Shown: positions 16,664 to 26,108, counted from the stretch's first letter. The stretch is DNA of 64,000 nucleotides from Alcanivorax sp. S6407 (GCF_023016115.1 NZ_JALKBH010000001.1:124001-188000), one strand, 5' to 3'. Numbers and translations: made by a program. Notes: generated by a model not told the origin, from the sequence alone.

Positions 16664-18826
16664 ATGACAGAATCTACTATTCGCTGGGAAAAGGGCGCGG
16701 ATAACATTGTTACCCTGACCCTGGACGATCCGCAGCAGTCTGCGAATACCATGAACGAGCGTTACACCAAGTCCATGCACGACACGGTGGAGCGTCTCGA
16801 GAAGGAAAAAGCTGACATCGCCGGTGTCATCGTTACCTCTGCCAAGAAGACTTTCTTCGCCGGTGGTGACCTGCGTGACCTGATTCAGGTGAAGCCGGAA
16901 AATGCCCAGGAAATGGCCGACAACGGCAAGCTCCTGAAAGGTGACCTGCGCAAGCTGGAAACCCTCGGTATTCCGGTTGTCTGTGCCCTGAACGGCACTG
17001 CCCTGGGTGGTGGTCTGGAAATCGCTCTGGCCTGTCATCGTCGTATTGCCCTGAACAACCCGAAAGCCCAGTTTGGTCTGCCGGAAGTGTCCTTGGGCCT
17101 GCTGCCGGGTGCCGGTGGTATCGTGCGTACCGTGCGTATGCTGGGTATCCAGGACGCACTGATGAACGTGCTGATGCAGGGTCAGCGCATGAAAGTCGGC
17201 AAGGCCCAGAAAGTTGGCCTGATCGACGAAGTGGTGGATACCGAAGAAGAGATGATTGCCAAGGCCAAGGAGTTCATCCTCGCCAACCCGAAGTCCATCC
17301 AGCCCTGGGAAGCCAAAGGCTACAAGATCCCGGGTGGTACGCCGTCTACTCCCAAGTTTGCCGCCAACCTGCCGGCGTTCCCGGCTAACCTGCGCAAGCA
17401 GCTGAAAGGCGCCAACTACCCGGCACCGAAGAACATCATGGCTGCCGCCGTGGAATCCACCCAGGTGGACGTGGATAACGCCTTCCTGATCGAAGAGCGT
17501 TACTTCATTGATCTGGTGACCGGCCAGACCGCCAAGAACATGATCAACGCCTTCTTCTTCAACCTGCAGGCCATCAACGGTGGTGCAAGCCGTCCGAAAG
17601 ATGTGCCGAAGTTCACCGCCAAGAAGGTCGGTGTACTGGGCGCTGGCATGATGGGCGCAGGTATTGCCTACGTTACCGCCATGACCGGTTCCGAAGTGGT
17701 ACTCAAGGACATCTCCCAGGAGAATGCCGAGAAGGGCAAGGACTACTCCCGCAAGCTGCTGGACAAGGCCATCTCTCGCGGCAAGATGACCGAAGAGAAG
17801 AAAGAGCAGGTACTGTCCCTAATCACCGCCACTGCGGATGCCAAGGACCTGGAAGGCGTGGACTTCGTCATCGAAGCCGTGTTCGAGAACACCGAGCTGA
17901 AACACAAGGTATTCCAGGAAATCGAAGACGTGGTACTGCCCGATGCGGTACTGGGCTCCAACACTTCCTCCCTGCCGATCACTGGTCTGGCAGAAGGCGT
18001 GAAGAAGCAGGACAACTTTATCGGTATCCACTTCTTCAGCCCGGTCGACAAGATGCCGCTGGTGGAAATCATCTGCGGTAAGGACACCTCTCCGGAAGTG
18101 CTGGCCAAGACCTACGATTACTGTCTGCAGATTCGCAAGACCCCCATCGTGGTTAACGATTCTCGTGGCTTCTTCACCACCCGCGTGATCGGCACCTTCG
18201 CCAACGAAGGTATCGCCATGCTGGGCGAAGGCGTATCCGCCGCGTCCGTAGAGCAGGCCGCACAGCAGGCTGGCTACCCGGTAGGTACCCTGAAACTGAT
18301 CGACGAAATCAACATGGGCACCGCCCTGAAGATTTCCAAGGCAGCCGAAGACGATGCCAAGCGTGATGGCACTGCGCCGCCGCCGCATCACCCGGCCCTG
18401 GATGTGATGAAGAAGATGGTCGAAGAGCTGGATCGCCCCGGCAAGCTGCAGGGCAAGGGCTTCTACGATTATCCGGAAGGTGGCAAGGCCAAACTGTGGC
18501 CGGGTCTGAAAGATGCCTTCGGTGACTCCACCGAGATCCCGATGGAAGACATGAAAGAGCGTATGCTCTTCGTTGAAGCCATCGAAGCGGTGAAGTGCTT
18601 TGAAGAAGGCGTTATCGAGTCTGTGGCTGATGCCAACATCGGTTCCATCTTCGGTATCGGCTTCCCGGGCTGGACCGGTGGTGTGATCCAGTACGTCAAC
18701 CAGTACGAGGGTGGTCTGAAAGGCTTCGTGGCCCGCGCCCAGGAACTGGCTGCCAAGTACGGTGACCGCTTCAACCCGCCGGCACTGCTGGTAGAGAAAG
18801 CCGAGAAAGGCGAAATCTTCAAATAA
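16664..18826 (+). CDS. Multifunctional enoyl-CoA hydratase / 3-hydroxyacyl-CoA dehydrogenase, FadJ/FadB-like
   Basis: 720 residues. The N-terminal crotonase domain has the oxyanion motif FFAGGDLRDL (about 66) and LNGTALGGGLEIALACH (about 106) with the Glu pair in the FGLPEVSLGLLPGAGG stretch (about 146). The NAD-binding domain starts at VGVLGAGMMGAGIAYV (about 324), and the dehydrogenase His is in FIGIHFFSPVDKMPLVE (about 460). Length matches FadB/FadJ (about 715). Together with the thiolase it should carry out the last three steps of fatty acid beta-oxidation, fitting a lipid- or alkane-using organism. A strong terminator follows at 18845. Confidence 0.94.
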   Translation: MTESTIRWEKGADNIVTLTLDDPQQSANTMNERYTKSMHDTVERLEKEKADIAGVIVTSAKKTFFAGGDLRDLIQVKPENAQEMADNGKLLKGDLRKLETLGIPVVCALNGTALGGGLEIALACHRRIALNNPKAQFGLPEVSLGLLPGAGGIVRTVRMLGIQDALMNVLMQGQRMKVGKAQKVGLIDEVVDTEEEMIAKAKEFILANPKSIQPWEAKGYKIPGGTPSTPKFAANLPAFPANLRKQLKGANYPAPKNIMAAAVESTQVDVDNAFLIEERYFIDLVTGQTAKNMINAFFFNLQAINGGASRPKDVPKFTAKKVGVLGAGMMGAGIAYVTAMTGSEVVLKDISQENAEKGKDYSRKLLDKAISRGKMTEEKKEQVLSLITATADAKDLEGVDFVIEAVFENTELKHKVFQEIEDVVLPDAVLGSNTSSLPITGLAEGVKKQDNFIGIHFFSPVDKMPLVEIICGKDTSPEVLAKTYDYCLQIRKTPIVVNDSRGFFTTRVIGTFANEGIAMLGEGVSAASVEQAAQQAGYPVGTLKLIDEINMGTALKISKAAEDDAKRDGTAPPPHHPALDVMKKMVEELDRPGKLQGKGFYDYPEGGKAKLWPGLKDAFGDSTEIPMEDMKERMLFVEAIEAVKCFEEGVIESVADANIGSIFGIGFPGWTGGVIQYVNQYEGGLKGFVARAQELAAKYGDRFNPPALLVEKAEKGEIFK

Positions 18827-18844
18827 GATTCGCGTTTCCCGCAA

Positions 18845-18881
18845 CACAAAAAAGCCCGGCCAAAAGCCGGGTTTTTTTGTG
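18845..18881. terminator. Rho-independent terminator after the beta-oxidation pair
   Basis: Arms CACAAAAAAGCCCGGC (18845-18860) and GCCGGGTTTTTTTGTG (18866-18881), one mismatch, five-base loop, then the T run. A/T tracts on both sides allow action in both directions. It sits 18 bases after the multifunctional gene. Confidence 0.9.
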
Positions 18882-18895
18882 GCCGCTCTGCGGCC

Positions 18896-18979
18896 GCATC
18901 ACGCATCACGCATCTCGCGGCAAGCTACAAGCTACAAGCTACAAGCTACAAGCTACAAGCTACAAGCTACAAGCTACGC
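18896..18979. repeat. Twelve-unit 7-base array changing word in phase (GCATCAC to GCTACAA)
   Basis: Consecutive heptads: GCATCAC, GCATCAC, GCATCTC, GCGGCAA, then seven GCTACAA, then GCTACGC. The period never slips while the word changes, which ties the 'GCATCAC' and 'GCTACAA' families together as one GCNNCAN family. No inverted partner array is seen nearby. Confidence 0.92.
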
Positions 18980-19080
18980 TTGATTGGAAAGGAAAACCCA
19001 AAATAGTTCCCGAATTGCTGCTTTTCTACAGCGCCGCTGCACACCCCCTTGACGTCACAAGCCAAACCCCAAATCCTTTT

Positions 19081-19108
19081 CAACTTTCAACTTTCAACTT
19101 TCAACTTT
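19081..19108. repeat. Four CAACTTT heptads
   Basis: CAACTTT is repeated four times without error immediately before the 3' end of the VOC gene. Again the period is seven bases, but the word is unrelated to the array 100 bases upstream. The 18980-19080 stretch between the two arrays holds nothing else recognised. Confidence 0.9.
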
Positions 19109-19110
19109 CC

Positions 19111-19521
19111 TCACCTCGGCCCAACCCAGAAATGCGGGTTGCATGCCACTTCCCACAAATGCCCGTCCGGATCCGCGAAATAACCGGAATACCCGCCCCA
19201 GTCGGTGGCATGTGCCGCTTTCATCAGGGTGGCACCGGCGGCGACAGCTTGCTGTAACAGCGTATCCACCTCGGCAGGGGAATCCAGATTGTGAGCCAGG
19301 GCGACACCGCGAAAGCCGTTGCCATCGGCAGGCACGCCGGCATCGCGGGCAAGATCATCGTGGCCGAACAGCCCTAGCCAGGTGCCGTTAAGCTCGAAAA
19401 AGGCCACCGGCGAATCATCCGGCATGGGACGGCGGGGCAGGCCCAGGCCCTGCTCGTAAAAGGCGGTGGCGGCGGCCAGATCGCGAACGCCGAGGGTGAT
19501 CATGCTGATGCGCGGCTGCAT
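19111..19521 (-). CDS. VOC (glyoxalase/bleomycin-resistance fold) protein
   Basis: 136 residues, starting MQPRISMITLGVRDLAAATA, the first beta-alpha-beta unit of a vicinal oxygen chelate domain. FYEQGLGLP and the C-terminal YFADPDGHLWEVACNPHF complete the two half-motifs. Metal ligands are probably the His in the second half and Glu in LWEVA; the N-terminal His is not evident. Members include dioxygenases, lyases and resistance proteins, so the substrate stays open. Convergent with the end of the beta-oxidation unit and divergent from the PPK2 gene, 68 bases away. Confidence 0.87.
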   Translation of the reverse strand: MQPRISMITLGVRDLAAATAFYEQGLGLPRRPMPDDSPVAFFELNGTWLGLFGHDDLARDAGVPADGNGFRGVALAHNLDSPAEVDTLLQQAVAAGATLMKAAHATDWGGYSGYFADPDGHLWEVACNPHFWVGPR

Positions 19522-19589
19522 GGCAATCTCCGGTTTTTCCTGTGTGGACTTGCCATTATGCTCAACAGGAGCGAAGGAGGGGAGAGAGC

Positions 19590-20408
19590 ATGGAAAGTGG
19601 GTTATTTACCGATGTGGTGAAGACCGGATTGGATGTGGAAGCACTGGATACAGTGTTGCCCCGCGAACAACAGCCGGATCTGGGCAAGGCGCTGCACGAC
19701 ATCAACGAATACCAGCGCCGCCTGTTTGCCAACCGCAAGCACAGTGTGCTGTTGGTGATGCAGGGCCTGGATGCTTCCGGCAAGGACAGCCTGATTCGTA
19801 CTGTGGCCCAGGCCATGGATCCCGCCGCTTTCCGGGCTCACAACTTTGGCCGCCCGGTTGGTGACGAGGTGCGACATGACTTCCTCTGGCGGGTCTCGCG
19901 ACACCTGCCGGCCCGTGGTGAAGTGGTGGCGTTCAATCGCAGCCACTACGAGGCGGTGTGGGCGGAGCGGCTATGGCCGGTGAGCGACCATTGCAGTGAT
20001 GACTGGCCGCGAAAGTACGAGACCATCAACAGCTTCGAGCAACATCTTGACCGTGAAGGTACCCGTATTATCAAGGTATGGCTGAATACGTCCGGGGAAG
20101 AGCAGCGCAAGCGCCTGATCAAGCGCCTGGATACGCCACGCAAGCGCTGGAAGTTTGATCAGTCGGATGTACATGGCTGGCAGGCTCGCGGCGACTACCT
20201 GCGCTTCGTTAATGAAGTGCTGCCGGCTACCCATACCCCCTGGGCTCCCTGGCATGTGATTCCCAATGACAACAAGGGGGCTGCCCGGGCGGTGGTGGCG
20301 CAACTGTTGGCAGACACCCTGAAAGAGCTGGCCCCGGAGTATCCGCAGGAAGACCACTGCTGTATCGAGGAGTACCGAACGTTGTTGACCGGAGAAAGTG
20401 GCCAGTAA
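19590..20408 (+). CDS. Polyphosphate kinase 2 family protein (class III-like)
   Basis: 272 residues from ATG 19590, behind GAAGGAGGGGAGAG. Walker A is QGLDASGKDSLIRTV (about 66) and the Walker B region is VVAFNRSHYEAVW (about 126), with the basic lid around RKRWKFDQSDVHGW. PPK2 enzymes move phosphate from polyphosphate to nucleotides; the HDFLWRVSRHLPARGE context and the one-domain size resemble class III, which acts on both AMP and ADP. That class call is from motif memory and not tested. Monocistronic; convergent with the receiver protein. Confidence 0.9.
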   Translation: MESGLFTDVVKTGLDVEALDTVLPREQQPDLGKALHDINEYQRRLFANRKHSVLLVMQGLDASGKDSLIRTVAQAMDPAAFRAHNFGRPVGDEVRHDFLWRVSRHLPARGEVVAFNRSHYEAVWAERLWPVSDHCSDDWPRKYETINSFEQHLDREGTRIIKVWLNTSGEEQRKRLIKRLDTPRKRWKFDQSDVHGWQARGDYLRFVNEVLPATHTPWAPWHVIPNDNKGAARAVVAQLLADTLKELAPEYPQEDHCCIEEYRTLLTGESGQ

Positions 20409-20453
20409 GGTGTCGGCTGGTAGTGGGATTGCCCGGGTGAAGGGGCCCGTCGT

Positions 20454-20822
20454 TCAGGCTTGACTGGCTTTGGCCAGGTAACCCTCCAGCCAGCGACGCA
20501 GCTCGCTGGGCCGTATTGGTTTGGCCATCAGGGCGTCGCCCCCGGCATCCAGGCTTTGTTGCTGGTAGGCTTCGCTGCTGTTACCGGAGATGAAAAGGAT
20601 GGGGATGCTCTGGTCCTCGTTGCGCACTTCACGGGCCACGCTGAAGCCGTCCAGTGCCGGCAGCTCCACGTCAAGAATCAGCAGATCCACTTCCCGCTGG
20701 CGAAACAGGCGTAATGCCGCCTCACCGTCCGCTGCCAGCACATATTCGTGCTCCAGCTCCTCGATGATACGGCAGATGATCAGGCTGACCGCCTTGTTGT
20801 CTTCGACTACGAGAATTCGCAT
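20454..20822 (-). CDS. Stand-alone CheY-like receiver protein
   Basis: 122 residues, one REC domain: acidic VEDN near residue 6, phospho-acceptor Asp in LLILDVELPALDGF (about 53), ISGNSS (switch Ser) and AKPIRPSEL with the invariant Lys at about 104. No output domain, so it works by protein contact or in a phosphorelay. No histidine kinase is adjacent. The AraC gene at 21088 points away from it, and the 265-base gap between carries both promoters. Partner unknown. Confidence 0.92.
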   Translation of the reverse strand: MRILVVEDNKAVSLIICRIIEELEHEYVLAADGEAALRLFRQREVDLLILDVELPALDGFSVAREVRNEDQSIPILFISGNSSEAYQQQSLDAGGDALMAKPIRPSELRRWLEGYLAKASQA

Positions 20823-21087
20823 GACTCGTTTTTATCTGAAGCCGGGGTTGAGCACAAGAGCGCATAACGATCGTCGTTCTAATTAGTGTGACAAGTTGCG
20901 ACAACGGGGGGCGAAACCGGGGACAAAATTGATATAATTGCTCTCTCAGGGGGCGATTTCTGCAAGACTATGTCAATTAGCGGCATTTTCTTTATTATTG
21001 GCGTTCCAAGCGCCCCACTGGGGTCCAGCAGCCCGGCTGACAATAATGCTGAACGGGCGGATCAGACGGTAGAGGACAGACTGATCG
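20823..21087. promoter_or_regulatory. Divergent intergenic region between the receiver and AraC genes
   Basis: AT-richer than its surroundings, with GATATAATTG at 20929-20938 as the best -10-like sequence for the plus strand. A matching -35 is not clear. Nothing else is recognised in it. Confidence 0.35.
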
Positions 21088-22104
21088 ATGTACCATCGTA
21101 GAACGATCAATATCAATCGCGTGGTCAAGTTGTTGCAGGGGGCCGCTCGATCCGGGGCCAGTATTCCTGAATTACTCGACAAATGCGGTATCCCGCGCCA
21201 GTTGCTGGAAGATCCGGACGGCACGATCGAGCGGGATACCTTTATCAAGATGATGCTCCTGATCATGGAGCAGACCCAGGATGAATTCCTCGGTTTCGGC
21301 CAGGGCCGCAAGTCCAAGCCGGGCACCTTTTCCATGATGGCCCATGCGGTGATCAACTGCCCCAATCTGGGAGCCGCTATCGAGCGGGGTATCCGTTTTT
21401 ACGATCTGTTCGAGCTCAGCACCCGCACCGGGGTCCAGCGTGACGGTGACACGGCTCGCCTGACCGTCAATGCTGACCCGCGCCTGGATTTCCGTGAGGT
21501 GATCATCGAGGCGTCGCTGTTTATCTGGCTGCGCTTCATGAGCTGGCTGGTGGGCAAGGCCATTGAGCCCCAGGAAGTGCGTCTGGATTACTCCGATACC
21601 CAGAATGACGAAGAGCACCGTTTCCTGTTCGATTGCCTGATTGAATACGGTACTGACGAGAACTCGGTGACCTTCAAGTCCGAATTCCTGGAACTGCCAC
21701 TGGTACAGAACGAACTGTCCCTGTCCAAGTTCCTCAAGGACTCCCTGGCGCAACTGTTCGACGGCAATATCCATAATGTGGGGCTGCCGGCACAGATCCG
21801 GGCGATCATCTCCAACGAATACGGCAACAGCTTCCCGGATTTCACCGAGATCTGCGGCAAGCTCAACATGACCCCGCAGACCCTGCGCCGCCGTCTCAAG
21901 GAAGCCAACACCAGCTACCAGGAAATCAAGGACTCCATCCGCAAGGATGCCTCGGTCTACTACCTTTCCAAGCCGGAACTGAGCATCGATGAGATTGCCT
22001 TGTTGATGGGTTTCAGCGAAGCTAGCTCCTTCCACCGTGCTTTCAAGAAATGGACCGGGAAAACCCCGTCCAGCTATCGCAAGGAACACTTTGGTGTCAG
22101 CTAG
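21088..22104 (+). CDS. AraC-family regulator of the OruR/ArgR-like (Arabinose_bd) type
   Basis: 338 residues. The N-terminal 230 are the all-helical/beta 'arabinose-binding-like' domain common in Alcanivorax and Pseudomonas regulators (IPELLDKCGIPRQLLEDPDG, then FGQGRKSKPGTFSMMAHAV). The C-terminal AraC domain has two HTH units: FTEICGKLNMTPQTLRRRLKEAN and SIDEIALLMGFSEASSFHRAFKKWTGKTPSSYR. Target is unknown; purU starts 33 bases after its stop and may be co-transcribed, but the closest metabolic candidates are not obvious. Similar in layout to the regulator at 55669. Confidence 0.92.
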   Translation: MYHRRTININRVVKLLQGAARSGASIPELLDKCGIPRQLLEDPDGTIERDTFIKMMLLIMEQTQDEFLGFGQGRKSKPGTFSMMAHAVINCPNLGAAIERGIRFYDLFELSTRTGVQRDGDTARLTVNADPRLDFREVIIEASLFIWLRFMSWLVGKAIEPQEVRLDYSDTQNDEEHRFLFDCLIEYGTDENSVTFKSEFLELPLVQNELSLSKFLKDSLAQLFDGNIHNVGLPAQIRAIISNEYGNSFPDFTEICGKLNMTPQTLRRRLKEANTSYQEIKDSIRKDASVYYLSKPELSIDEIALLMGFSEASSFHRAFKKWTGKTPSSYRKEHFGVS

Positions 22105-22137
22105 TGATCCTGGCTGACACCCGTATCAGGATCTGAG

Positions 22138-23010
22138 ATGACCATGACCGACGCCACTACGGCGCGACTGCTGGTAACCTGCCCGGACAAGCCGGGCATC
22201 ATCAGTGCAGTCAGTACCTTTCTGTTCAACCACGGTGCCAACATCACCGATTTCGATCAGCACTCCAGTGATGCCCAGGGCGGCACCTTCTTCCTGCGGC
22301 TGGAGTTCCAGACCCCGGACCTGGATTGCTCCCGGGATGCCCTGAGAAACAACTTTGCCAGCCGCGTTGCTGAACCCTACGGTATGCAGTGGCAGATCAG
22401 CTACGCCAGCGAGAAAAAGCGCATGGCGGTGCTGGTGTCCAAACATGACCATGTGCTGATGGATCTGCTGTGGCGGACGTCCCGCGGCGATATGCCCGCC
22501 ACCATTCCGCTGGTGATCAGCAACCATGATGACCTGCGTGACGAAGTGGAGCGGTTCGGTATCGAATACCACCACATCCCGGTGACTGCGGAGAACAAGG
22601 CAGAGGCTGAAGCCCAGGCACTGAAGTTGCTGGAGGGGCGGGTCGATGTGATTGTGCTGGCGCGCTACATGCAGATTCTCAGCCCGGAATTCGTTTCCCA
22701 TTACCCGCACCGGGTGATCAACATCCACCACTCCTTCCTGCCGGCGTTTGTTGGGGCCAACCCCTACAAGCAGGCTCACGAGAAGGGCGTAAAGCTGATC
22801 GGTGCCACCAGTCACTATGTCACCGCTGATCTGGATCAGGGGCCCATCATCGAGCAGAACGTACAGCGGGTAAGCCACCGCCATTCTGCAGACGAGTTGA
22901 AGGCGCTGGGGCAGGACGTGGAACGTCAGGTCATGCTGCGCGCGGTGCGCTGGCACCTGGAGGACCGGGTGATCGTGGACGGTAACAAGACGGTGGTGTT
23001 TGTTAAGTAA
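22138..23010 (+). CDS. purU: Formyltetrahydrofolate deformylase
   Basis: Hydrolyses 10-formyl-THF to formate and THF, balancing one-carbon pools. 290 residues: N-terminal ACT domain ([20 protein letters not shown]) and a C-terminal formyltransferase-like domain with [29 protein letters not shown] and LDQGPIIEQ. The HHSFLP variant of the HPS motif separates PurU from PurN. The start is ATG 22138; a second ATG six bases on is possible. It ends before an inverted heptad array. Confidence 0.96.
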   Translation: MTMTDATTARLLVTCPDKPGIISAVSTFLFNHGANITDFDQHSSDAQGGTFFLRLEFQTPDLDCSRDALRNNFASRVAEPYGMQWQISYASEKKRMAVLVSKHDHVLMDLLWRTSRGDMPATIPLVISNHDDLRDEVERFGIEYHHIPVTAENKAEAEAQALKLLEGRVDVIVLARYMQILSPEFVSHYPHRVINIHHSFLPAFVGANPYKQAHEKGVKLIGATSHYVTADLDQGPIIEQNVQRVSHRHSADELKALGQDVERQVMLRAVRWHLEDRVIVDGNKTVVFVK

Positions 23011-23021
23011 CGCTGATTGAC

Positions 23022-23087
23022 GCATCACGCATCACGCATCACGCATCACGCCCAGGCTGGCGTGAAGCGTGTGGCGTGCAGCCTGTT
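23022..23087. repeat. Inverted heptad arms between convergent purU and outer-membrane gene
   Basis: Left arm 23022-23049 is four perfect GCATCAC units. After GCCCAGGCTG comes the right arm 23060-23087 (GCGTGAA, GCGTGTG, GCGTGCA, GCCTGTT), which read on the minus strand gives GCTGCAC, GCCACAC, GCTTCAC. The arms can pair imperfectly around a short loop; the site sits where both convergent genes need to stop. Confidence 0.88.
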
Positions 23088-23091
23088 GCCT

Positions 23092-23751
23092 TTAATTCGT
23101 AAAGCGTAGCCCGAAACCCAAGGTGTTGAAGTTCTCTGATTCCAGGTTGGTGACCTGGTACTGGGCGGTGAGAGAGAGGTTGTCCAGCACCGGGATGGCG
23201 ATGCCTGCGGTGGCGTAGGGGGCAACGCCGGACAGGCTGTCGCTCTGCGGGGCGTCAGTGATCGTGGTCAGGGTGTCCCCGTTGGTGTCCAGCAGGTAGC
23301 GATACTGACGGTCTTCCTGCTTGAGGTTGTACAGGTAGCCACCGGCTTTCAGGTACAGCCAGAAGGGGCTTTGCCAGACCACGCCGGCAGTGAAGCCACT
23401 GAGTTCCAGAGAGCTTTCCTGTTGAACGCGAACCGAATCCGCACCGGCACCGGTTTCGGAAACGGTGGGATCACGGGTAAAGTCGCTGCGTTCATCCACA
23501 TCCCCCTGGGTGACAAAGCCACCTTCCAGACCAAAGCGGGATTTCTCGCCCAGATTGACGCTGTTCAGCCACATGCCCACATTGATGGTGAGCCCGTCGG
23601 CGCTGTCATAGCCGTACGGGTCCATGTCAGCCTGGGTGACTTGTGCCTGAACGAAGAAATCCACATCCGGTGGCGCCAGGTCTTCTTCGGCGTGCAGGGG
23701 AGACATCAGGGCGCCAGCCAGCGCCAAAGTCAGCGGCAGTGTTGTTTTCAT
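23092..23751 (-). CDS. Outer-membrane beta-barrel protein
   Basis: 219 residues from ATG 23751. Signal peptide MKTTLPLTLALAGALMSPLHA. The mature part is a run of amphipathic strands rich in Gly, Tyr and Asp (for example GLTINVGMWLNS, LYLKAGGYLYNL, APYATAGIAIPV), ending with NTLGFGLRFTN, whose last residue is not the usual Phe. The size suits an eight-stranded OmpA/OmpW-like barrel. No specific family is recognised. Monocistronic, divergent from rlmM. Confidence 0.78.
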   Translation of the reverse strand: MKTTLPLTLALAGALMSPLHAEEDLAPPDVDFFVQAQVTQADMDPYGYDSADGLTINVGMWLNSVNLGEKSRFGLEGGFVTQGDVDERSDFTRDPTVSETGAGADSVRVQQESSLELSGFTAGVVWQSPFWLYLKAGGYLYNLKQEDRQYRYLLDTNGDTLTTITDAPQSDSLSGVAPYATAGIAIPVLDNLSLTAQYQVTNLESENFNTLGFGLRFTN

Positions 23752-23817
23752 TATTGATCCAGCCGTTGTGATAAGGACAATGTAGCAGCCTTGTATTGTA
23801 ACCAGCGTGAGACCGAC

Positions 23818-24879
23818 ATGCCCAGTGACTATTTGAACACCGGCACCGAAACCCTTCTGGCCCTCTGCCGACCGGGTTTTGAAGCGGATCTTGCCGCCGA
23901 ACTGAACTTTCATGCTGCCGAGCAGATGGTAGCGGGGTACCCGCGCACCAGCGCCAACAGCGGTTATGTGCTGTGGCACAGTCAGCAGGGCAGCATGGCG
24001 TCGCTAGTACAGAGTGGTCTGATTTTTGCCCGCAGTCTGAGCCTCGGGGTTGGTGAATTCACCGACATTGGTGATGATCGCATCAGTGCCTTGTGGCCGT
24101 TGCTGGAAGAGGCTGCGCCCTTCAGCGAGGTGTATCTGGATCATCCGGATACCAACGAGGGCCGTGAGCTGCAGCGTTTTCTCAAAGGCTTTCGCAAGGC
24201 GCTGGAGCCACGGCTCAAAAAAGCGGGCCTGTTGCGCCGCAAGGCCGCCAATCGACTTCATCTGTTCTTCAGTGATTCCCACAACGGCTGGGCCACTATC
24301 AGCCCGTCACAGGTGCCACTGGCAGAGGGCGGAGTGCGCCGGCTGAAGTTGCCCGCCGAGGCGCCCAGCCGTTCGGCGCTGAAAGTCGAAGAGGCGCTAC
24401 TGCGATTCTTCGGTACCACCGAAGCGCTGACCGCAAAAACGGCCGTGGACCTGGGGGCCGCGCCCGGTGGCTGGAGCTGGCAGCTGGCTCGTCGTGGCAT
24501 CAAGGTGCAGGCGGTGGATCACGGCAAACTGGATGCGCGCCTGCTGGATGAGTATCCGGTACAGCATATCTACGGCGATGCCTTTACCTGGCGCCCCAAA
24601 ACCAGCGTCGATCTTGTGGTCTGTGATGTGGTGGACAAGCCCGCCCGTACTCTGCAACAGATGGAAAAGTGGTTGGAACAGGGTTGGAGCAAGGCCGCAC
24701 TGTTCAATCTCAAATTGCCCATGAAACGGCGTTTTCAGGAGGTCTGGCAATTGCTCGACAGACTGGCCACAACCATGGAGCGCCACCCGGAGCGTGGCGA
24801 AATCATCATCAAGGCCGCGCACCTTTACTATGACCGTGAAGAAATCACGGTCTGGGCCAGCTACCACCGGGACTATTGA
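23818..24879 (+). CDS. rlmM: 23S rRNA (cytidine-2498-2'-O)-methyltransferase RlmM
   Basis: Methylates the ribose of C2498 in 23S rRNA using SAM. 353 residues from ATG 23818; an earlier in-frame codon at 23791 is not needed. N-terminal THUMP-like region, then the Rossmann methyltransferase with [13 protein letters not shown] (SAM loop, about 215), Lys and Asp of the K-D-K-E tetrad in [10 protein letters not shown] and [19 protein letters not shown], and the final Glu in [10 protein letters not shown]. Followed after two bases by the AmpG-like transporter, so the two are probably one operon. Confidence 0.95.
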   Translation: MPSDYLNTGTETLLALCRPGFEADLAAELNFHAAEQMVAGYPRTSANSGYVLWHSQQGSMASLVQSGLIFARSLSLGVGEFTDIGDDRISALWPLLEEAAPFSEVYLDHPDTNEGRELQRFLKGFRKALEPRLKKAGLLRRKAANRLHLFFSDSHNGWATISPSQVPLAEGGVRRLKLPAEAPSRSALKVEEALLRFFGTTEALTAKTAVDLGAAPGGWSWQLARRGIKVQAVDHGKLDARLLDEYPVQHIYGDAFTWRPKTSVDLVVCDVVDKPARTLQQMEKWLEQGWSKAALFNLKLPMKRRFQEVWQLLDRLATTMERHPERGEIIIKAAHLYYDREEITVWASYHRDY

Positions 24880-24881
24880 GC

Positions 24882-26108
24882 ATGAGCGCGCGGCCGGGGT
24901 TGACCCTCTACGCGACACTGGGCGCGCTTTACTTCGCTCAGGCACTGCCTGTGAGCATGCTCGTCAAGGCCATGCCGGCGCTGGCCAGGGATGCCGGCCT
25001 GCCTACCGAGTGGATTGGTTTTCTGGCGCTGCCGGCCATTCCCTGGGCGCTCAAGTTTATCTGGGCCCCCTGGGTGGATCGTTGGGGGGCAGGGCGGCCC
25101 AATCATCGCAAACGCTGGATACAGGCCTGTCTAATTGCCGTCATGGCGGTGATCTTCGTGGTGTCGCTGTTTCCGCAGAAATGGCTGCTGGGGCCCGGCT
25201 TTGTGGTGCTGCTGGGGCTGTTATTCCTCCTCAATCTGTTCTGTGCCACCCAGGATATTGCCACTGACGGGCTGGCCACCCGTATGCTGCCACCGGAACT
25301 GCGCGGGCTGGGCAACAGTATTCAGGTCAACGGCTACAAGATCGGCATGATGGTGGGCAGCAGTGCCTTGCTGATCATGGTGGGCTGGTGGGGCTGGGAG
25401 ACGACCCTGGGACTGGTGATTGTCAGCATGATGCTGGTGCTGGTCCAGGTGACCCGGTTCAGTGAACCGGCAGAGCCTGTGCGCGAGCGTGAGCGGGTCA
25501 GTTTTCGCTGGTGGCGGCAGGAGTTGCTGCGTTTCTGGCGGCGCCCAGGCATGGCAATGTGGTTATTCCTGCTGCTGTTCTACAAGGTCGGGGATGGTTT
25601 CGGCACTCGCATGATCAATCCGTTCCTGGTGGATCAGGGCTGGAGTCTGGTGGAAATCGGTACCCTGGATCTGGTGATCTCCTTCGCCGGGCTGGCTGGC
25701 GCCGCCATGGCCGGCCTGTTGATGATCCGCATGGCCCATCGCACCGCCCTGTTTGCCTTTGCCGTGCTGCAGACCCTGGCCTTTGCCGGCTGGGCGGCAC
25801 TGGCCCACTACGACGCCATGGCCTGGGTATGGCCGGTGGCCCTGTTCGAGCAGTTTACCGATGGGCTTTCCACCGTGGCGTTCTTTACCCTGATCATGGA
25901 CTATTGCCGCGACGGCCATGAAGGCAGTGATTATTCCATGCAGGCTTCGGTGCGCTTGTTTGCGGTAGGGATCTTCACCCTGGGTAGCGGTTTCAGTGCC
26001 GCCGGGTTGGGCTACGATGGCCACTTCCTGCTGGCGGCGGCCCTGGTGGCGGTGGTGATACCGGTAGCCTGGCGCTGGCAGCCCCCGAGCATGACAGTGC
26101 ATCACTGA
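24882..26108 (+). CDS. AmpG-like MFS transporter
   Basis: 408 residues from ATG 24882; twelve hydrophobic helices. AmpG-group signs are LPAIPWALKFIWAPWVDRW after helix 2, LFCATQDIATDGLATRMLPPELRGLG and NSIQVNGYKIGMMVGS between helices 4 and 5, and a central loop around REPERVSFRWW. AmpG imports muropeptides for cell-wall recycling; this group also includes members of unknown cargo, and no amp or recycling gene is next to it. Starts two bases after the rlmM stop, indicating coupling. Confidence 0.85.
   Translation: MSARPGLTLYATLGALYFAQALPVSMLVKAMPALARDAGLPTEWIGFLALPAIPWALKFIWAPWVDRWGAGRPNHRKRWIQACLIAVMAVIFVVSLFPQKWLLGPGFVVLLGLLFLLNLFCATQDIATDGLATRMLPPELRGLGNSIQVNGYKIGMMVGSSALLIMVGWWGWETTLGLVIVSMMLVLVQVTRFSEPAEPVRERERVSFRWWRQELLRFWRRPGMAMWLFLLLFYKVGDGFGTRMINPFLVDQGWSLVEIGTLDLVISFAGLAGAAMAGLLMIRMAHRTALFAFAVLQTLAFAGWAALAHYDAMAWVWPVALFEQFTDGLSTVAFFTLIMDYCRDGHEGSDYSMQASVRLFAVGIFTLGSGFSAAGLGYDGHFLLAAALVAVVIPVAWRWQPPSMTVHH

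Noticed and set aside
15284..17038. 584-codon frame on the minus strand opposite the thiolase and hydratase
   Set aside because: It mirrors two firmly identified genes; its composition (His, Gly, Gln rich) is what antisense of high-GC coding DNA gives.
18896..23087. Short tandem arrays as CRISPR
   Set aside because: Units are seven bases with no spacers between them and no cas genes are present.
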